Source: an uncultured delta proteobacterium (GTDB lineage: Bacteria; Desulfobacterota; Desulfovibrionia; Desulfovibrionales; Desulfovibrionaceae). From it: DNA of 64,000 nucleotides. Position numbers and translations under genes: made by a program. Numbering within the stretch: position 1 is the first letter of the stretch; every line of letters starts with the position of its first letter. Shown piece by piece: positions 44,792 through 52,916 of this stretch. The stretch spans positions 62,001 through 126,000 of the forward strand of contig CAIMRY010000031.1 in NCBI GenBank assembly GCA_903843965.1, given 5' to 3'. The notes under the pieces are model-generated. The model did not search any database. It had not been told where the DNA came from and worked only from the letters and a program-made list of their open reading frames with translations.

Positions 44792-46231
44792 ATGTGCACC
44801 AAAGCCCTTCGACATGCCGTGGCGCTCAGCTTGGCGCTGTGCCTTGCCGGTCCGGCCCTGGCCCAGGAACAGGCCCCGGCCCCGGTCGGGACTCCGGCCC
44901 TGGTCGAGACTCCGGCCCCGGCCCCGGCCAAAACCGTGGCTCCGGCTCCCGTTGCGCCCACAGCCCTGCCCGTGCCCTCCACGCTGGATCTCAAGCAGAG
45001 CGTGGAGCGCGGCCTGGCGGCCAACCCGACCATTGTCGGGGCCCGCGCCCAGCTTCTGGGTTCGGACTACATGGTCAACTCCTCCATGGCCGACTTCTTT
45101 CCCACGGCCAAGGGCACCTACGGCTTTTCCCGCTATGGCGAGAAGCCCAAGACCACCACCGGGGCCGTCGCAGGCGACCAGACCACCTGGACCGGCAACC
45201 TGAACATCCACCAGCCGATCTTCGTGGGCTTCAAGCTGTTGAACACGCACCAGAAGGCGGTGTTGACCAAGGAGCAGAACGACGCCAACCTGACCCAGGC
45301 CGAGCTGTCGCTCATCAGCGCCATCCAGACCAATTTCCTGGCCCACCTGAAGGCCAGGATGGACGTGAAAAGCGCCCAGGACTCGGTGGAGCGCCTCCAG
45401 TCGCAGCTCAAGGTCACCCAGGCCTTCTTCGACGTGGGCCTGAAGCCCAAGCTCGACGTGCTCCAGGCCGAGGTGGACCTGGCCACGGCGGAGCAGAATC
45501 TGCTCATAGCCAAGAATTCCCACGACACAACCCGGGCCAAGCTCAACTCGCTGTTGAACCTGCCCCTGGAGGCCCCGATCGACTACGCCGGCGAGCTGGT
45601 GTACGCGCCCTTCGGCCTGGACCTGAACGAGTGCCTGAGCAGGGCCTACAAGAACCGCCCGGACATCCTGATGGGCATCAAGAGCGTGCACATCGCCGAG
45701 AAGGACGCGGGCATAACCGCCAGCGACTTCTACCCGCAGGTTACGGCCGACATGGACTTCTACAGGAAGGGCGACGGCCCGGGGCTTTCCGGCAGCCCGA
45801 ACATGTCCGACACGAGCAAGTCCTTCTGGACCATCGGGGCCAACGCCTCCTGGACCTTCTTCCAGTGGGGCAGCACCTTCTACAAGTACAAGAGCGCGGA
45901 TGAGACCGTGAACAAGGTCCGCGCGGCGCTGGAGAACACCCGCCTTGGCGCGGGCTACGAGGTCAAGCAGGGCCTGCTTTCACAGCGCGCCGCAGCAGAC
46001 CGCATCGGCGTGGCCAAGAAGAGCGTGGAGGCCGCCCGCGAGGCCTACCGCATGGCGCTCGCACGCTATCAGGCCCAGGTCGGCACCAATACCGACGTGC
46101 TGATCGCCCAGTCCACTCTCAGCACCAGCGAGGCCCAGCTTTCCCAGGCGCTCTCGGATTACCAGACGGCCATTTCAAACCTGTACGTGTCCATGGGCGA
46201 AAAGAATCTCGAACTCTCCACCCTTAAATAA
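44792..46231 (+). CDS. TolC-family outer-membrane channel
   Basis: 479-residue outer-membrane efflux protein. A signal peptide (1-25, ALAQ) is followed by a Pro/Ala-rich linker repeating APAPVGTPALVETPAPAPA, then two OEP repeats of long coiled coils typical of TolC (e.g. DLKQSVERGLAANPTIVGARAQ, FDVGLKPKLDVLQAEVDLATAEQNLLIAK). ATG at 44792 is preferred for GAGGA upstream; ATG at 44777 is in frame. No pump or adaptor gene adjoins. The next gene is a selenoprotein starting 10 bases on. Confidence 0.92.
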   Translation: MCTKALRHAVALSLALCLAGPALAQEQAPAPVGTPALVETPAPAPAKTVAPAPVAPTALPVPSTLDLKQSVERGLAANPTIVGARAQLLGSDYMVNSSMADFFPTAKGTYGFSRYGEKPKTTTGAVAGDQTTWTGNLNIHQPIFVGFKLLNTHQKAVLTKEQNDANLTQAELSLISAIQTNFLAHLKARMDVKSAQDSVERLQSQLKVTQAFFDVGLKPKLDVLQAEVDLATAEQNLLIAKNSHDTTRAKLNSLLNLPLEAPIDYAGELVYAPFGLDLNECLSRAYKNRPDILMGIKSVHIAEKDAGITASDFYPQVTADMDFYRKGDGPGLSGSPNMSDTSKSFWTIGANASWTFFQWGSTFYKYKSADETVNKVRAALENTRLGAGYEVKQGLLSQRAAADRIGVAKKSVEAAREAYRMALARYQAQVGTNTDVLIAQSTLSTSEAQLSQALSDYQTAISNLYVSMGEKNLELSTLK

Positions 46232-46240
46232 GGGGGGGGA

Positions 46241-46462
46241 GTGGGTTTTCTGTCTTCCTACCGCAGGCGGCCGGAGCCGCAGGCCCTGGAGGGCCTGCGC
46301 TGCCCGGCCTGCGGCGGGGGCCTGACCGTCAACCGGGCCTGACGCGAGGTGAGCCTGCGCTGCAAGGTCTGCGGCGCCACGCATCCCATCCGCGACTTCT
46401 CCGGGCAGCTGGATGAGGATTTTGAGGAGGAGGTGGCCTTTGTGCCCCTGGACCGCCTGTGA
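46241..46462 (+). CDS. Selenoprotein: small dual-CXXC zinc-ribbon protein with in-frame TGA (Sec)
   Basis: 73-residue protein when the TGA at 46340-46342 is read as selenocysteine (residue 34). CPAC (21-24) and CKVC (41-44) are two CXXC pairs of a zinc ribbon, with Sec between them (NRA-U-REVSLRC); the acidic end is DEDFEEEVAF. The frame is open on both sides of the TGA and both halves are needed for the four cysteines. A SECIS-like hairpin lies at 46357-46377. I recall an NCBI family called dual CXXC motif small (seleno)protein that this appears to match. GTG at 46241 is the first start after the tolC stop. Otherwise it would be a pseudogene with a nonsense codon. Confidence 0.72.
46357..46377 (+). 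promoter_or_regulatory. Bacterial SECIS element
   Basis: Hairpin GCGCTGCA-AGGTC-TGCGGCGC: 8-bp stem (one G-U pair) and 5-base loop with GGT. The apex GCAAGGTCTGC is almost that of E. coli fdhF (GCAGGTCTGC). The loop G is 24 bases past the TGA, inside the accepted range for SelB recruitment. Confidence 0.7.
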
Positions 46463-47444
46463 GTTCCGCCGACGCCCTGGGCTAGGCTCTTCGGTTTTCC
46501 CGTCCGGACCGGGGCGGAAGGCGTCTTTTGGGGCGCGGTCCTTCGGGGCTGCGCTCTTCCTCTTTTTGTTTGCGGTCCTGGCGCCCGCGCTGGCCCAGGC
46601 CCAGAACGAGTGGACGCCCCTGGTGCGGCGGCTTGCGGCGGACGGTTTCGACCACAGCCGTCTGGACGCCTTGTTCGCCCGGCCAGAGGTGCGCTTCGAC
46701 CCCCAGGTCATGGCGCGCAAGATGAACGCACTGCTTGACGTGAAGCTCGCCCAGGGCCAGCCCAAGGCCGAGGCCCCGGAGATCTACCTAAGCTACCTGA
46801 ACCCCTTTCTGATCATGCAGGCCAGAAGCTTCTTGGCCGACCAGCAAGCCGCCTTGCGCGAGGCGCGCCTGCGCTACGAGGTGCCCGGGGAGATCCTGGT
46901 GGCCCTGCTGCTTGTGGAGACCAAGCTGGGCCGCAACGTGGGCACCAAGGGCGCGCTGACGACCCTGGCCAGCATGGCCCTGGCCGGGGACTTCGCCCTG
47001 GTGGCCCCGCTCATCGAGCGCCGCGACATCTCGCCCAAGCTGGCCCTGTGGCTGCGCTGGCGCACGGCACAGAAGTCCGCCTGGGCCTACAAGGAGCTCA
47101 AGGCCCTGTTGGTCTACGCCAAGGCCGCAGGCTTTGATCCTGCGAGCATTCCCAGCTCGGTTTACGGGGCCATCGGCCTCTGCCAGTTCATGCCCACAAA
47201 CGCCGTGCGCTACGGCGTGGACCTGGACGGCGACGGACGGGTGGACCTGTTCAGCGCTGCGGACGCGCTCCTCAGCACCGCCCGGTTCCTCAAGGCCAAT
47301 GGCTGGAGGGCGGACCTCCCGCGCGAGGGGCAGCTGGCCGTGCTCTACCGCTACAACCATTCCCACGCCTACACGCGCACCATCATGGCCGTGGCCGACC
47401 GTCTGCGCGGCACGGACAGCGGCTCTTCCACCGGCGCAGATTGA
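46440..47444 (+). CDS. MltB-type lytic murein transglycosylase
   Basis: 334-residue periplasmic enzyme that cleaves peptidoglycan to 1,6-anhydro ends. A hydrophobic signal stretch (about 35-55, FLFLFAVLAPALAQ) is followed by an MltB/SLT2 domain with VETKLGRNVGTKG (catalytic Glu), IGLCQFMPTNAVRYGVDLDGDG and FLKANGWRADLPR. The start is uncertain: TTG at 46440 has GAGGAGGAGG upstream; ATG at 46413 is in frame. Either overlaps the selenoprotein's end, so translation is probably coupled. Confidence 0.85.
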   Translation: MCPWTACEFRRRPGLGSSVFPSGPGRKASFGARSFGAALFLFLFAVLAPALAQAQNEWTPLVRRLAADGFDHSRLDALFARPEVRFDPQVMARKMNALLDVKLAQGQPKAEAPEIYLSYLNPFLIMQARSFLADQQAALREARLRYEVPGEILVALLLVETKLGRNVGTKGALTTLASMALAGDFALVAPLIERRDISPKLALWLRWRTAQKSAWAYKELKALLVYAKAAGFDPASIPSSVYGAIGLCQFMPTNAVRYGVDLDGDGRVDLFSAADALLSTARFLKANGWRADLPREGQLAVLYRYNHSHAYTRTIMAVADRLRGTDSGSSTGAD

Positions 47445-47474
47445 GCCGTGGCCCGTGTGACGGGCCGCCCAATT

Positions 47475-47562
47475 CCGAATCCTGAGAAGAAGGCATCCGC
47501 ATTCTGAGAAGAAGGCATCCGCATTCTGAGAAGAGGGCATCCGCATTCTGAGAAGAGGGCAT
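47475..47562. repeat. Four tandem copies of a 22-bp unit
   Basis: Copies at 47475-47496, 47497-47518, 47519-47540 and 47541-47562. The consensus is CCGCATTCTGAGAAG followed by AAGGCAT or AGGGCAT. Intergenic, after the lytic transglycosylase; 22 is not a multiple of 3. No spacers, so not CRISPR. A likely variable-number repeat. Confidence 0.9.
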
Positions 47563-47758
47563 CCGCAGCGGTTGTCCGCACGTCCCGGACGTTGGCGGCG
47601 CACAGGCCGGAAGGCGACGGAAATAAAGCCGCTTCTCGCCAGCCTGTGTTCGCGGTGGAGCGCCTTTGCCCCTCGGCGTGGCGGCCCAGCGCCATTGCCG
47701 GAAGCGCACGGAGCAGGCAGCGCCGTAATGGACGCGCTGGGAGTTGGCGGACGTGCCG
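47563..47758. other. Intergenic spacer, no feature seen
   Basis: About 200 bases between the repeat and the convergent GT4 gene. No ORF with plausible composition, no tRNA, and no hairpin with a T-run was found. Confidence 0.5.
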
Positions 47759-48865
47759 CTAGTCCAGGAAGCCCTCGTACAGGGTCAGGGTGCGCTGCAA
47801 AAAGTCGTGTCCCGAGAGCTGCGAGAGGGTGAGGTCCTGTGCGCGCAAAAGCCCCTTGCAATAGTCCGGCTCGTCCAGGGCCTTGGCCAAGAGCCGGGCC
47901 ATGGCGTCCACGTCGCCGGGGTCGAACAGGGCCTCCGGGGGCAGCAGGTCGGGCATGACGCCCACGTTGGAGGACAAAAGCGGGCGCTCTGCGGCCATGA
48001 TCTCCAGGGCTGCCCGGGCGATGGTCTCGGACCACAGGGAAGCCACGATGCCGAGGTCGGCGGCGGAAAGGCAGGCGGGAACATCCCCGCGCTGGCCGGT
48101 GATGCGCACGAAACGCTCCAGCTTGAGCTCGCGGACCCAGCCCTCGACCTCGTCCTGGCCGGTGGCGCTGCCAAAGCCCAGAAGCATGAGCCGCAGCTTG
48201 CGGTAGCCCTGCTTGTGGATCAGTTCGGCCACGGCCTGCAGCGTTTCGCGCTGGCCCTTGACCTGGTCGAAGCGGCCCACCAGGGCCAGCACGGTCTCGC
48301 GTTCGCCGTAACCGAACTCGGCGCGCACCCGCGCCCGTCCCGCAGGGTCGAAGCGGAAGCGCTGGCGGTCCACGCCGCCGTGGATGAGCCAGACCTTGTT
48401 TTCCGGGGTGCGCATGGTCTTGAGGAAATGCCTGGCCATGCGCGAGTTGGTCACCACCACGGCGTCGGCCACGTGGGCGTGCAGCCAGCGGTTCAAGGCG
48501 TCGGCCCTGGGCGGGCGCTGGTCGCCGCGGGTGCGCACCAGGCTGTAGTGGAAGCCCAGGGCCTTGAGCAGACCCCAGAGGAAGAAGCCTTCGCCCCGGT
48601 GGCAGTTGACTACCTGGGGCTTTTCCGCGCGCAGCAGGAGCACCAGCCGGACCAGAGTGACGGCCAGGCGCAGCGGATTGGCGCTGTTCAGATTCATGGG
48701 CCGGGCGTCCAGGCCCCATTCCAGAGCCTTGGCGTGGCTGTCGGTGCCGGCCTGGGTCAGGACCACCACGGTGTGGCCCGCGTCCTTGAGCAGGCGGCTT
48801 AGATACAGCCCGTACCAGGCTGTGGCGTTGAACCAGCGGACATTGACGACCTGGAAGACGACCAT
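47759..48865 (-). CDS. GT4 glycosyltransferase
   Basis: 368-residue GT-B glycosyltransferase of family 4. The N-terminal half binds the acceptor (WYGLYLSRLLKDAGHTVVVL); the C-terminal half has GRFDQVKGQRETLQAV and ARAALEIMAAERPLLSSNVGVMPDLL for the nucleotide sugar. Probably acts on LPS or exopolysaccharide at the inner membrane; the sugar is not readable. AAGGG precedes the ATG. Downstream of moaE on the same strand. Confidence 0.87.
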   Translation of the reverse strand: MVVFQVVNVRWFNATAWYGLYLSRLLKDAGHTVVVLTQAGTDSHAKALEWGLDARPMNLNSANPLRLAVTLVRLVLLLRAEKPQVVNCHRGEGFFLWGLLKALGFHYSLVRTRGDQRPPRADALNRWLHAHVADAVVVTNSRMARHFLKTMRTPENKVWLIHGGVDRQRFRFDPAGRARVRAEFGYGERETVLALVGRFDQVKGQRETLQAVAELIHKQGYRKLRLMLLGFGSATGQDEVEGWVRELKLERFVRITGQRGDVPACLSAADLGIVASLWSETIARAALEIMAAERPLLSSNVGVMPDLLPPEALFDPGDVDAMARLLAKALDEPDYCKGLLRAQDLTLSQLSGHDFLQRTLTLYEGFLD

Positions 48866-48935
48866 GGAGACCCTTTATGCGCGAGCCCCGGACCGGGGCG
48901 CTTGTCCGGGCGCAAACGCCCGCAGACTGGCCGTG

Positions 48936-49298
48936 CTAGGCAAAGACTTCCCGCTTGCTCACGGCCTCGCTTTTGATGCGGTCGAGCAGGTCGGAGAGCG
49001 CGGACTTGACGTTTTCCCTGATGTCTCCGGCCACGATGATGAACAGGACATCGTCGCCCGGATGCTTCAGGCCGCCCTCGGCGTGGGCGATGGCACGAAA
49101 AATGCCAGGGCGTTTCTGGAACTCCTCGCACAGGGCCTCTATCTTGGCGTGGTCCGGGGTGATCTCCACCGCGCTGACGTTTCTGTGGTCCGCGCGCGAC
49201 CAGCCGCGCACCACGCCGTTGTGGATGAGGATCATGCCCACGTTCTCGGAAAATCCCGGTGTTTTCTTGAGTTCTGCGATGGTCTGGCTTATGTCCAT
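48936..49298 (-). CDS. MoaE-like molybdopterin synthase subunit
   Basis: 120-residue protein resembling the MoaE catalytic subunit of molybdopterin synthase, as in Desulfovibrio annotations. Blocks: GMILIHNGVVRGWSR, RAIAHAEGGLKHPGDDVLFIIVAG, and IKSEAVSKREVF at the C-terminus, where MoaE has its catalytic Lys. ATG at 49298 with CGGAGGAC upstream. Divergent (36 bases) from the 922-residue membrane protein. Confidence 0.75.
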   Translation of the reverse strand: MDISQTIAELKKTPGFSENVGMILIHNGVVRGWSRADHRNVSAVEITPDHAKIEALCEEFQKRPGIFRAIAHAEGGLKHPGDDVLFIIVAGDIRENVKSALSDLLDRIKSEAVSKREVFA

Positions 49299-49334
49299 GA
49301 ATGTCCTCCGAATAAAATTGCCCGTGGAGCGTAA

Positions 49335-52103
49335 ATGTATACCCTTTCGACGCTGTTGGAAAGACTGCCGAACGTCTCCCAGGCGCGGCTCATCAGCTCC
49401 GGCTACGGGCTGTGGATGGTCTGGTCCGGGTCGGCCAACAACGCTGTCAGCCACACCCTGCGCGACCACGGCATGGTCCAGGTGGTGGAGGACCCCTGCC
49501 AGAGCTTCTGGATCTCCTTCACGCCGGATGTCTTCCGCGCCCTGGCCAAGCTGCAGATCTGGTCCAAGCTGAACCCACTGCCGCTGTTCTGCCAGGTGGT
49601 GCCCATCACCGCCCTTGTCGGCTACGACCTGACCCTCTCGGTATCCGTCTCGCGCGACATAACCCAGCAGCAGGCCGGCGTGGCCGAGGACCTGGAAACG
49701 CTGGTGCATCCCAAGTTCATCGAGTCCGTGAAGAACGTGCAGGGCCTGTCCCTGGGCACCATGATCACCATGCAGGGGCTGTCCGGGGGCGGCTGGATGC
49801 CCATGGTGGCCGACCAGGGGCTGGACTATGAATCACCCTTGAACTGGTATGGCGTCATCCGTCCACTGGGGAGGCTGGGCGAGCGCGAGTCCATCGCGGG
49901 TTGGCGCGCCTTTTTTGCAGAGGTTCAGGGCATGTTCCAGCGCCTGGGCATCACCTATCTGGCGGACGACGCCCTGGGCTTCGTCATCTTCCCGCTGGAG
50001 AACTACCGCCAACTGCGCATGTTCTGCGTGGAGATCTCAACGCTGCTCAACGAGCTCAAGGCCACCCAGCGCGCATACTGGCCCTGCGTCTTCGCCATCA
50101 TGGAGCAGAAGGGCATGGGCTTCTCCATGGACCTGCCCAACCGCTTCAGCCTGGACTGGAACCGGCTGACGCCGGACTTCCTGCACATGCGCTACCGCGA
50201 CGCCTTCAGCCTGCTGGACTCCTTCAAGATCCACGAGATCAGCTACGGCGGCGACCAGGAGAACCTGGATTCCTGGTGCAATGTGAGCTTCCGGGGCGAG
50301 GACGCCCAGGCCGCCCAGGCCTCCATCGAGGTCCCCCTGCCGCGCCGCTGGCTGGCCGGCACGAGCCCGGAATGCTTCTACTGCGGGCTGAAGAACCACG
50401 CCCCGGCCCTTTGCCCCAGCAGGGCGCTGCCGTCCTTCCGCGCCGATGTCTGGCGGGAGATGGGCCACGTGAACCTGGAGGACATGGGCACGGTCTTCAA
50501 GGGCCTGGACGAGCCCACGGACACCCCGCGCTTTCTGCAGCAGGCGGGCGGCCTCATCAAGTCGGGCGACAGCACCGAGTCCGTCCTGCTGCGCTGCATG
50601 TTCTCCACCGTCACCCCCTGCCAGCTGGGCCTGCTGCCCATCCTTCCGCGCATCAAGAACCGGGAGTGGCCGGTGGAGCAGGAGCAGCTCTTTCCAGAGG
50701 AACCCTGGCCCATCAGCGACGCCTACAAAACCCTGATGACCGGGGACCAGGACAAGGCCAAGGAGGCCGTGCGCGTGGTCAGCGCGAAGCAGGGCCGCAG
50801 CTTCGAGGCCGCCTGCCTGGAGGGCTTCATCGCCCTGGAGTCGGGCGATGCGCACATCGCCCAGTTCTATTGGCAGGAGGCCGGCCGCATCGGCACCACC
50901 AATGTTCAGCAGGGCTACGTGCTGTTCCTCCAGGCGCGCCTGCACGAGGTGGCCGGAGAGTACAAGGACGCCCTGGGGCTGTACCGGCAGGTGCGCACCG
51001 GCTCGCCGCGCTGGCTGGAGCCCGCCTACCGCGAGGGCGTGTGCATGGTCAAAATGGGCTTCACCGGGCAGTCGCTGGAGATTTTTGGCGAGCTGGTCAT
51101 GCGCGAGCCGCAGCTGTTCAACCGCATCCTGCTGGACACCGAGATCGACCGCGGGCGCGTGCACCTGCTTTCCGGCCTGCGCGACAGCTGGCGCGACGCC
51201 CAGGCCAAGGCCGAGGAGGTGGGCAAGCGCGTGGAGGTCCTGCTCAAGGAGCTGCCGCAGTGGTTCGACGAGGACCACGAGTTCCGCAAGTCCGGCCTGG
51301 AGCACTTGGAGCGCATGAACGCCCTGGCCGGAACCGAGAACTTCGTGGCCTTCCGCGAGGTGGTGCGCGGCATGGACGGGTTCTTCCAGGAGATGCAGAA
51401 GCAGATCGACGAGGAGATCAAGCGCATCCGGGACCGCGTGATGCTCTATGCCGACCGCCTGCGCGAGGTGCAGTATGAGGCGGGCTGGTTCCCCTTCCCC
51501 AAGCTCCTGCGCGACTTCAACCGCGACTTCAACTATTGCGTCAAGCGCATCAACTGGGTCATGACCCAGCCCTTGCGCATGGCCGGAAACTTCCGCACCG
51601 CCCGCCGGAACCTGCCGGAGCTGGAGGAGCGCCTGCAAGGCCTGTCCAAGCGCCTTGTTTCGTTGCGCATCGTTCGCGACAGCACGCTTTTCGCCATGCT
51701 TCTGGGCAAGAACTTCATCTGGATGGAGGTGGTGGGCATGGCCTTGGCCCTGTTGACCATCCCGGTGCTGCTTTTCTATTCCGCCAAGGTCGCCAGCAAC
51801 TGGCTGGTGGACGCCATCCTGTCCCAAAAATGGGCCTTTCAGAAGGGGCTCATCTTTCTGGTGACGGTGTTCTCCCTGGGCCTGGCCTCGCTGCGCAGCG
51901 TCATGACCTTTGAGAAGAAGAAGAAGGAGCTCTTCGAGGCCGACGCCCTGCGCCGCGCGGCCAGCAAGAAGGCCGCCCCCAAGGGCCAGGCCAGGGCCAA
52001 GCAGCCCCCACCGGCCAAGGCTGCGGCCAATCCAGCGGCCAATCCAGCGGCCAAGCCGACGGGCAAGCCAGCGGTCAAGACCGTCGGCAAGATCAAGAAG
52101 TAG
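49335..52103 (+). CDS. 922-residue membrane protein with TPR-like repeats and a CCHC zinc knuckle
   Basis: No named family recognised. Residues 1-340 are globular without a known motif. C347-x2-C350-x4-H355-x4-C360 (CFYCGLKNHAPALC) is a perfect CCHC knuckle, a fold that binds single-stranded nucleic acid or proteins. TPR-like helices span about 455-640 (AHIAQFYWQEAGRIGTTNV, EYKDALGLYRQV). Two or three hydrophobic segments (about 800-860) anchor it, then a Lys/Ala/Pro-rich tail with ANPAANPAAKP repeats. Conserved-looking and GC-typical, so native. It may link a membrane to an RNA or protein assembly; that is speculation. Confidence 0.85.
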   Translation: MYTLSTLLERLPNVSQARLISSGYGLWMVWSGSANNAVSHTLRDHGMVQVVEDPCQSFWISFTPDVFRALAKLQIWSKLNPLPLFCQVVPITALVGYDLTLSVSVSRDITQQQAGVAEDLETLVHPKFIESVKNVQGLSLGTMITMQGLSGGGWMPMVADQGLDYESPLNWYGVIRPLGRLGERESIAGWRAFFAEVQGMFQRLGITYLADDALGFVIFPLENYRQLRMFCVEISTLLNELKATQRAYWPCVFAIMEQKGMGFSMDLPNRFSLDWNRLTPDFLHMRYRDAFSLLDSFKIHEISYGGDQENLDSWCNVSFRGEDAQAAQASIEVPLPRRWLAGTSPECFYCGLKNHAPALCPSRALPSFRADVWREMGHVNLEDMGTVFKGLDEPTDTPRFLQQAGGLIKSGDSTESVLLRCMFSTVTPCQLGLLPILPRIKNREWPVEQEQLFPEEPWPISDAYKTLMTGDQDKAKEAVRVVSAKQGRSFEAACLEGFIALESGDAHIAQFYWQEAGRIGTTNVQQGYVLFLQARLHEVAGEYKDALGLYRQVRTGSPRWLEPAYREGVCMVKMGFTGQSLEIFGELVMREPQLFNRILLDTEIDRGRVHLLSGLRDSWRDAQAKAEEVGKRVEVLLKELPQWFDEDHEFRKSGLEHLERMNALAGTENFVAFREVVRGMDGFFQEMQKQIDEEIKRIRDRVMLYADRLREVQYEAGWFPFPKLLRDFNRDFNYCVKRINWVMTQPLRMAGNFRTARRNLPELEERLQGLSKRLVSLRIVRDSTLFAMLLGKNFIWMEVVGMALALLTIPVLLFYSAKVASNWLVDAILSQKWAFQKGLIFLVTVFSLGLASLRSVMTFEKKKKELFEADALRRAASKKAAPKGQARAKQPPPAKAAANPAANPAAKPTGKPAVKTVGKIKK

Positions 52104-52151
52104 CTCCGCCGCCGCATTCTCAAACCAGCCCGCACGGGCAGGAGTCACGCC

Positions 52152-52913
52152 ATGCATACCCTGGTGCTCATCCGGCATGGACAGAGCGTGTGGAACCTGG
52201 AGAACCGGTTCACCGGCTGGACCGATGTGGACCTCTCGGACCAGGGCGTGGGCGAGGCCGAGGAGGGCGGCCGGCAGCTCAAGGACGCCGGGTTCGTGTT
52301 CGACGCCTGCCACACCTCGTACCTGCGCCGGGCCATCCGCACCCTGTGGATCGTGCTCGACCGCATGGACCTCATGTGGCTGCCCGTGGAGACCACCTGG
52401 CGGCTCAACGAGCGCCACTACGGCGCCTTGCAGGGCCTGAACAAGGCCGAGACCGCGCGCAAGTACAGCGAGGAGCAGGTCTTCCAGTGGCGGCGCAGCT
52501 TCGACGTGCCGCCCCCGGCCCTGGACACCTCCGACGAGCGCTTCCCCGGCCACGACCCGCGCTACGCCGCTCTTTCCGATGCCGAACTGCCGCGCGCGGA
52601 GAGCCTCAAGCTGACCATCGACCGGGTCATGCCTTACTGGCACAACGTTCTGGACCCGCAGATCCGCGCGGGCAGGCGGCTGCTGGTGGCGGCCCACGGC
52701 AACTCCCTGCGCGGGCTGGTGAAGTTTCTCGACGGCATGAGCGACGAAGAGGTCACGGGCCTGAACATCCCCACGGGCGTGCCCCTGGTCTACCGCCTGG
52801 ACGACAACCTGAAGTCCCTGGGCCGCGAGTACCTGGGCGACCCCGAGGCCATCGCCGCCGCAGCCAAGGCCGTGGCCGACCAGGCCAAGGGCCCTTCGGG
52901 GTCCAAGGGGTAG
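52152..52913 (+). CDS. gpmA: 2,3-bisphosphoglycerate-dependent phosphoglycerate mutase
   Basis: 253-residue glycolytic enzyme. [18 protein letters not shown] holds the phospho-His (H9); [22 protein letters not shown] and [12 protein letters not shown] complete the active site. CAGGAGTCACGC precedes the ATG. The mutY GTG start comes 3 bases after its stop. Confidence 0.95.
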   Translation: MHTLVLIRHGQSVWNLENRFTGWTDVDLSDQGVGEAEEGGRQLKDAGFVFDACHTSYLRRAIRTLWIVLDRMDLMWLPVETTWRLNERHYGALQGLNKAETARKYSEEQVFQWRRSFDVPPPALDTSDERFPGHDPRYAALSDAELPRAESLKLTIDRVMPYWHNVLDPQIRAGRRLLVAAHGNSLRGLVKFLDGMSDEEVTGLNIPTGVPLVYRLDDNLKSLGREYLGDPEAIAAAAKAVADQAKGPSGSKG

Positions 52914-52916
52914 CCC

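Noticed and set aside
46241-46462. Pseudogene reading of the dual-CXXC gene
   Set aside because: Kept as an alternative only: the second half remains intact, cysteines are preserved and a SECIS-like hairpin is at the proper distance.
47475-47562. CRISPR array
   Set aside because: Units are directly adjacent without spacers.
46788-48719. 643-codon minus-strand ORF across the 22-bp repeat
   Set aside because: Antisense to the lytic transglycosylase and in the wrong frame of the GT4 gene; much of it is translated repeat.
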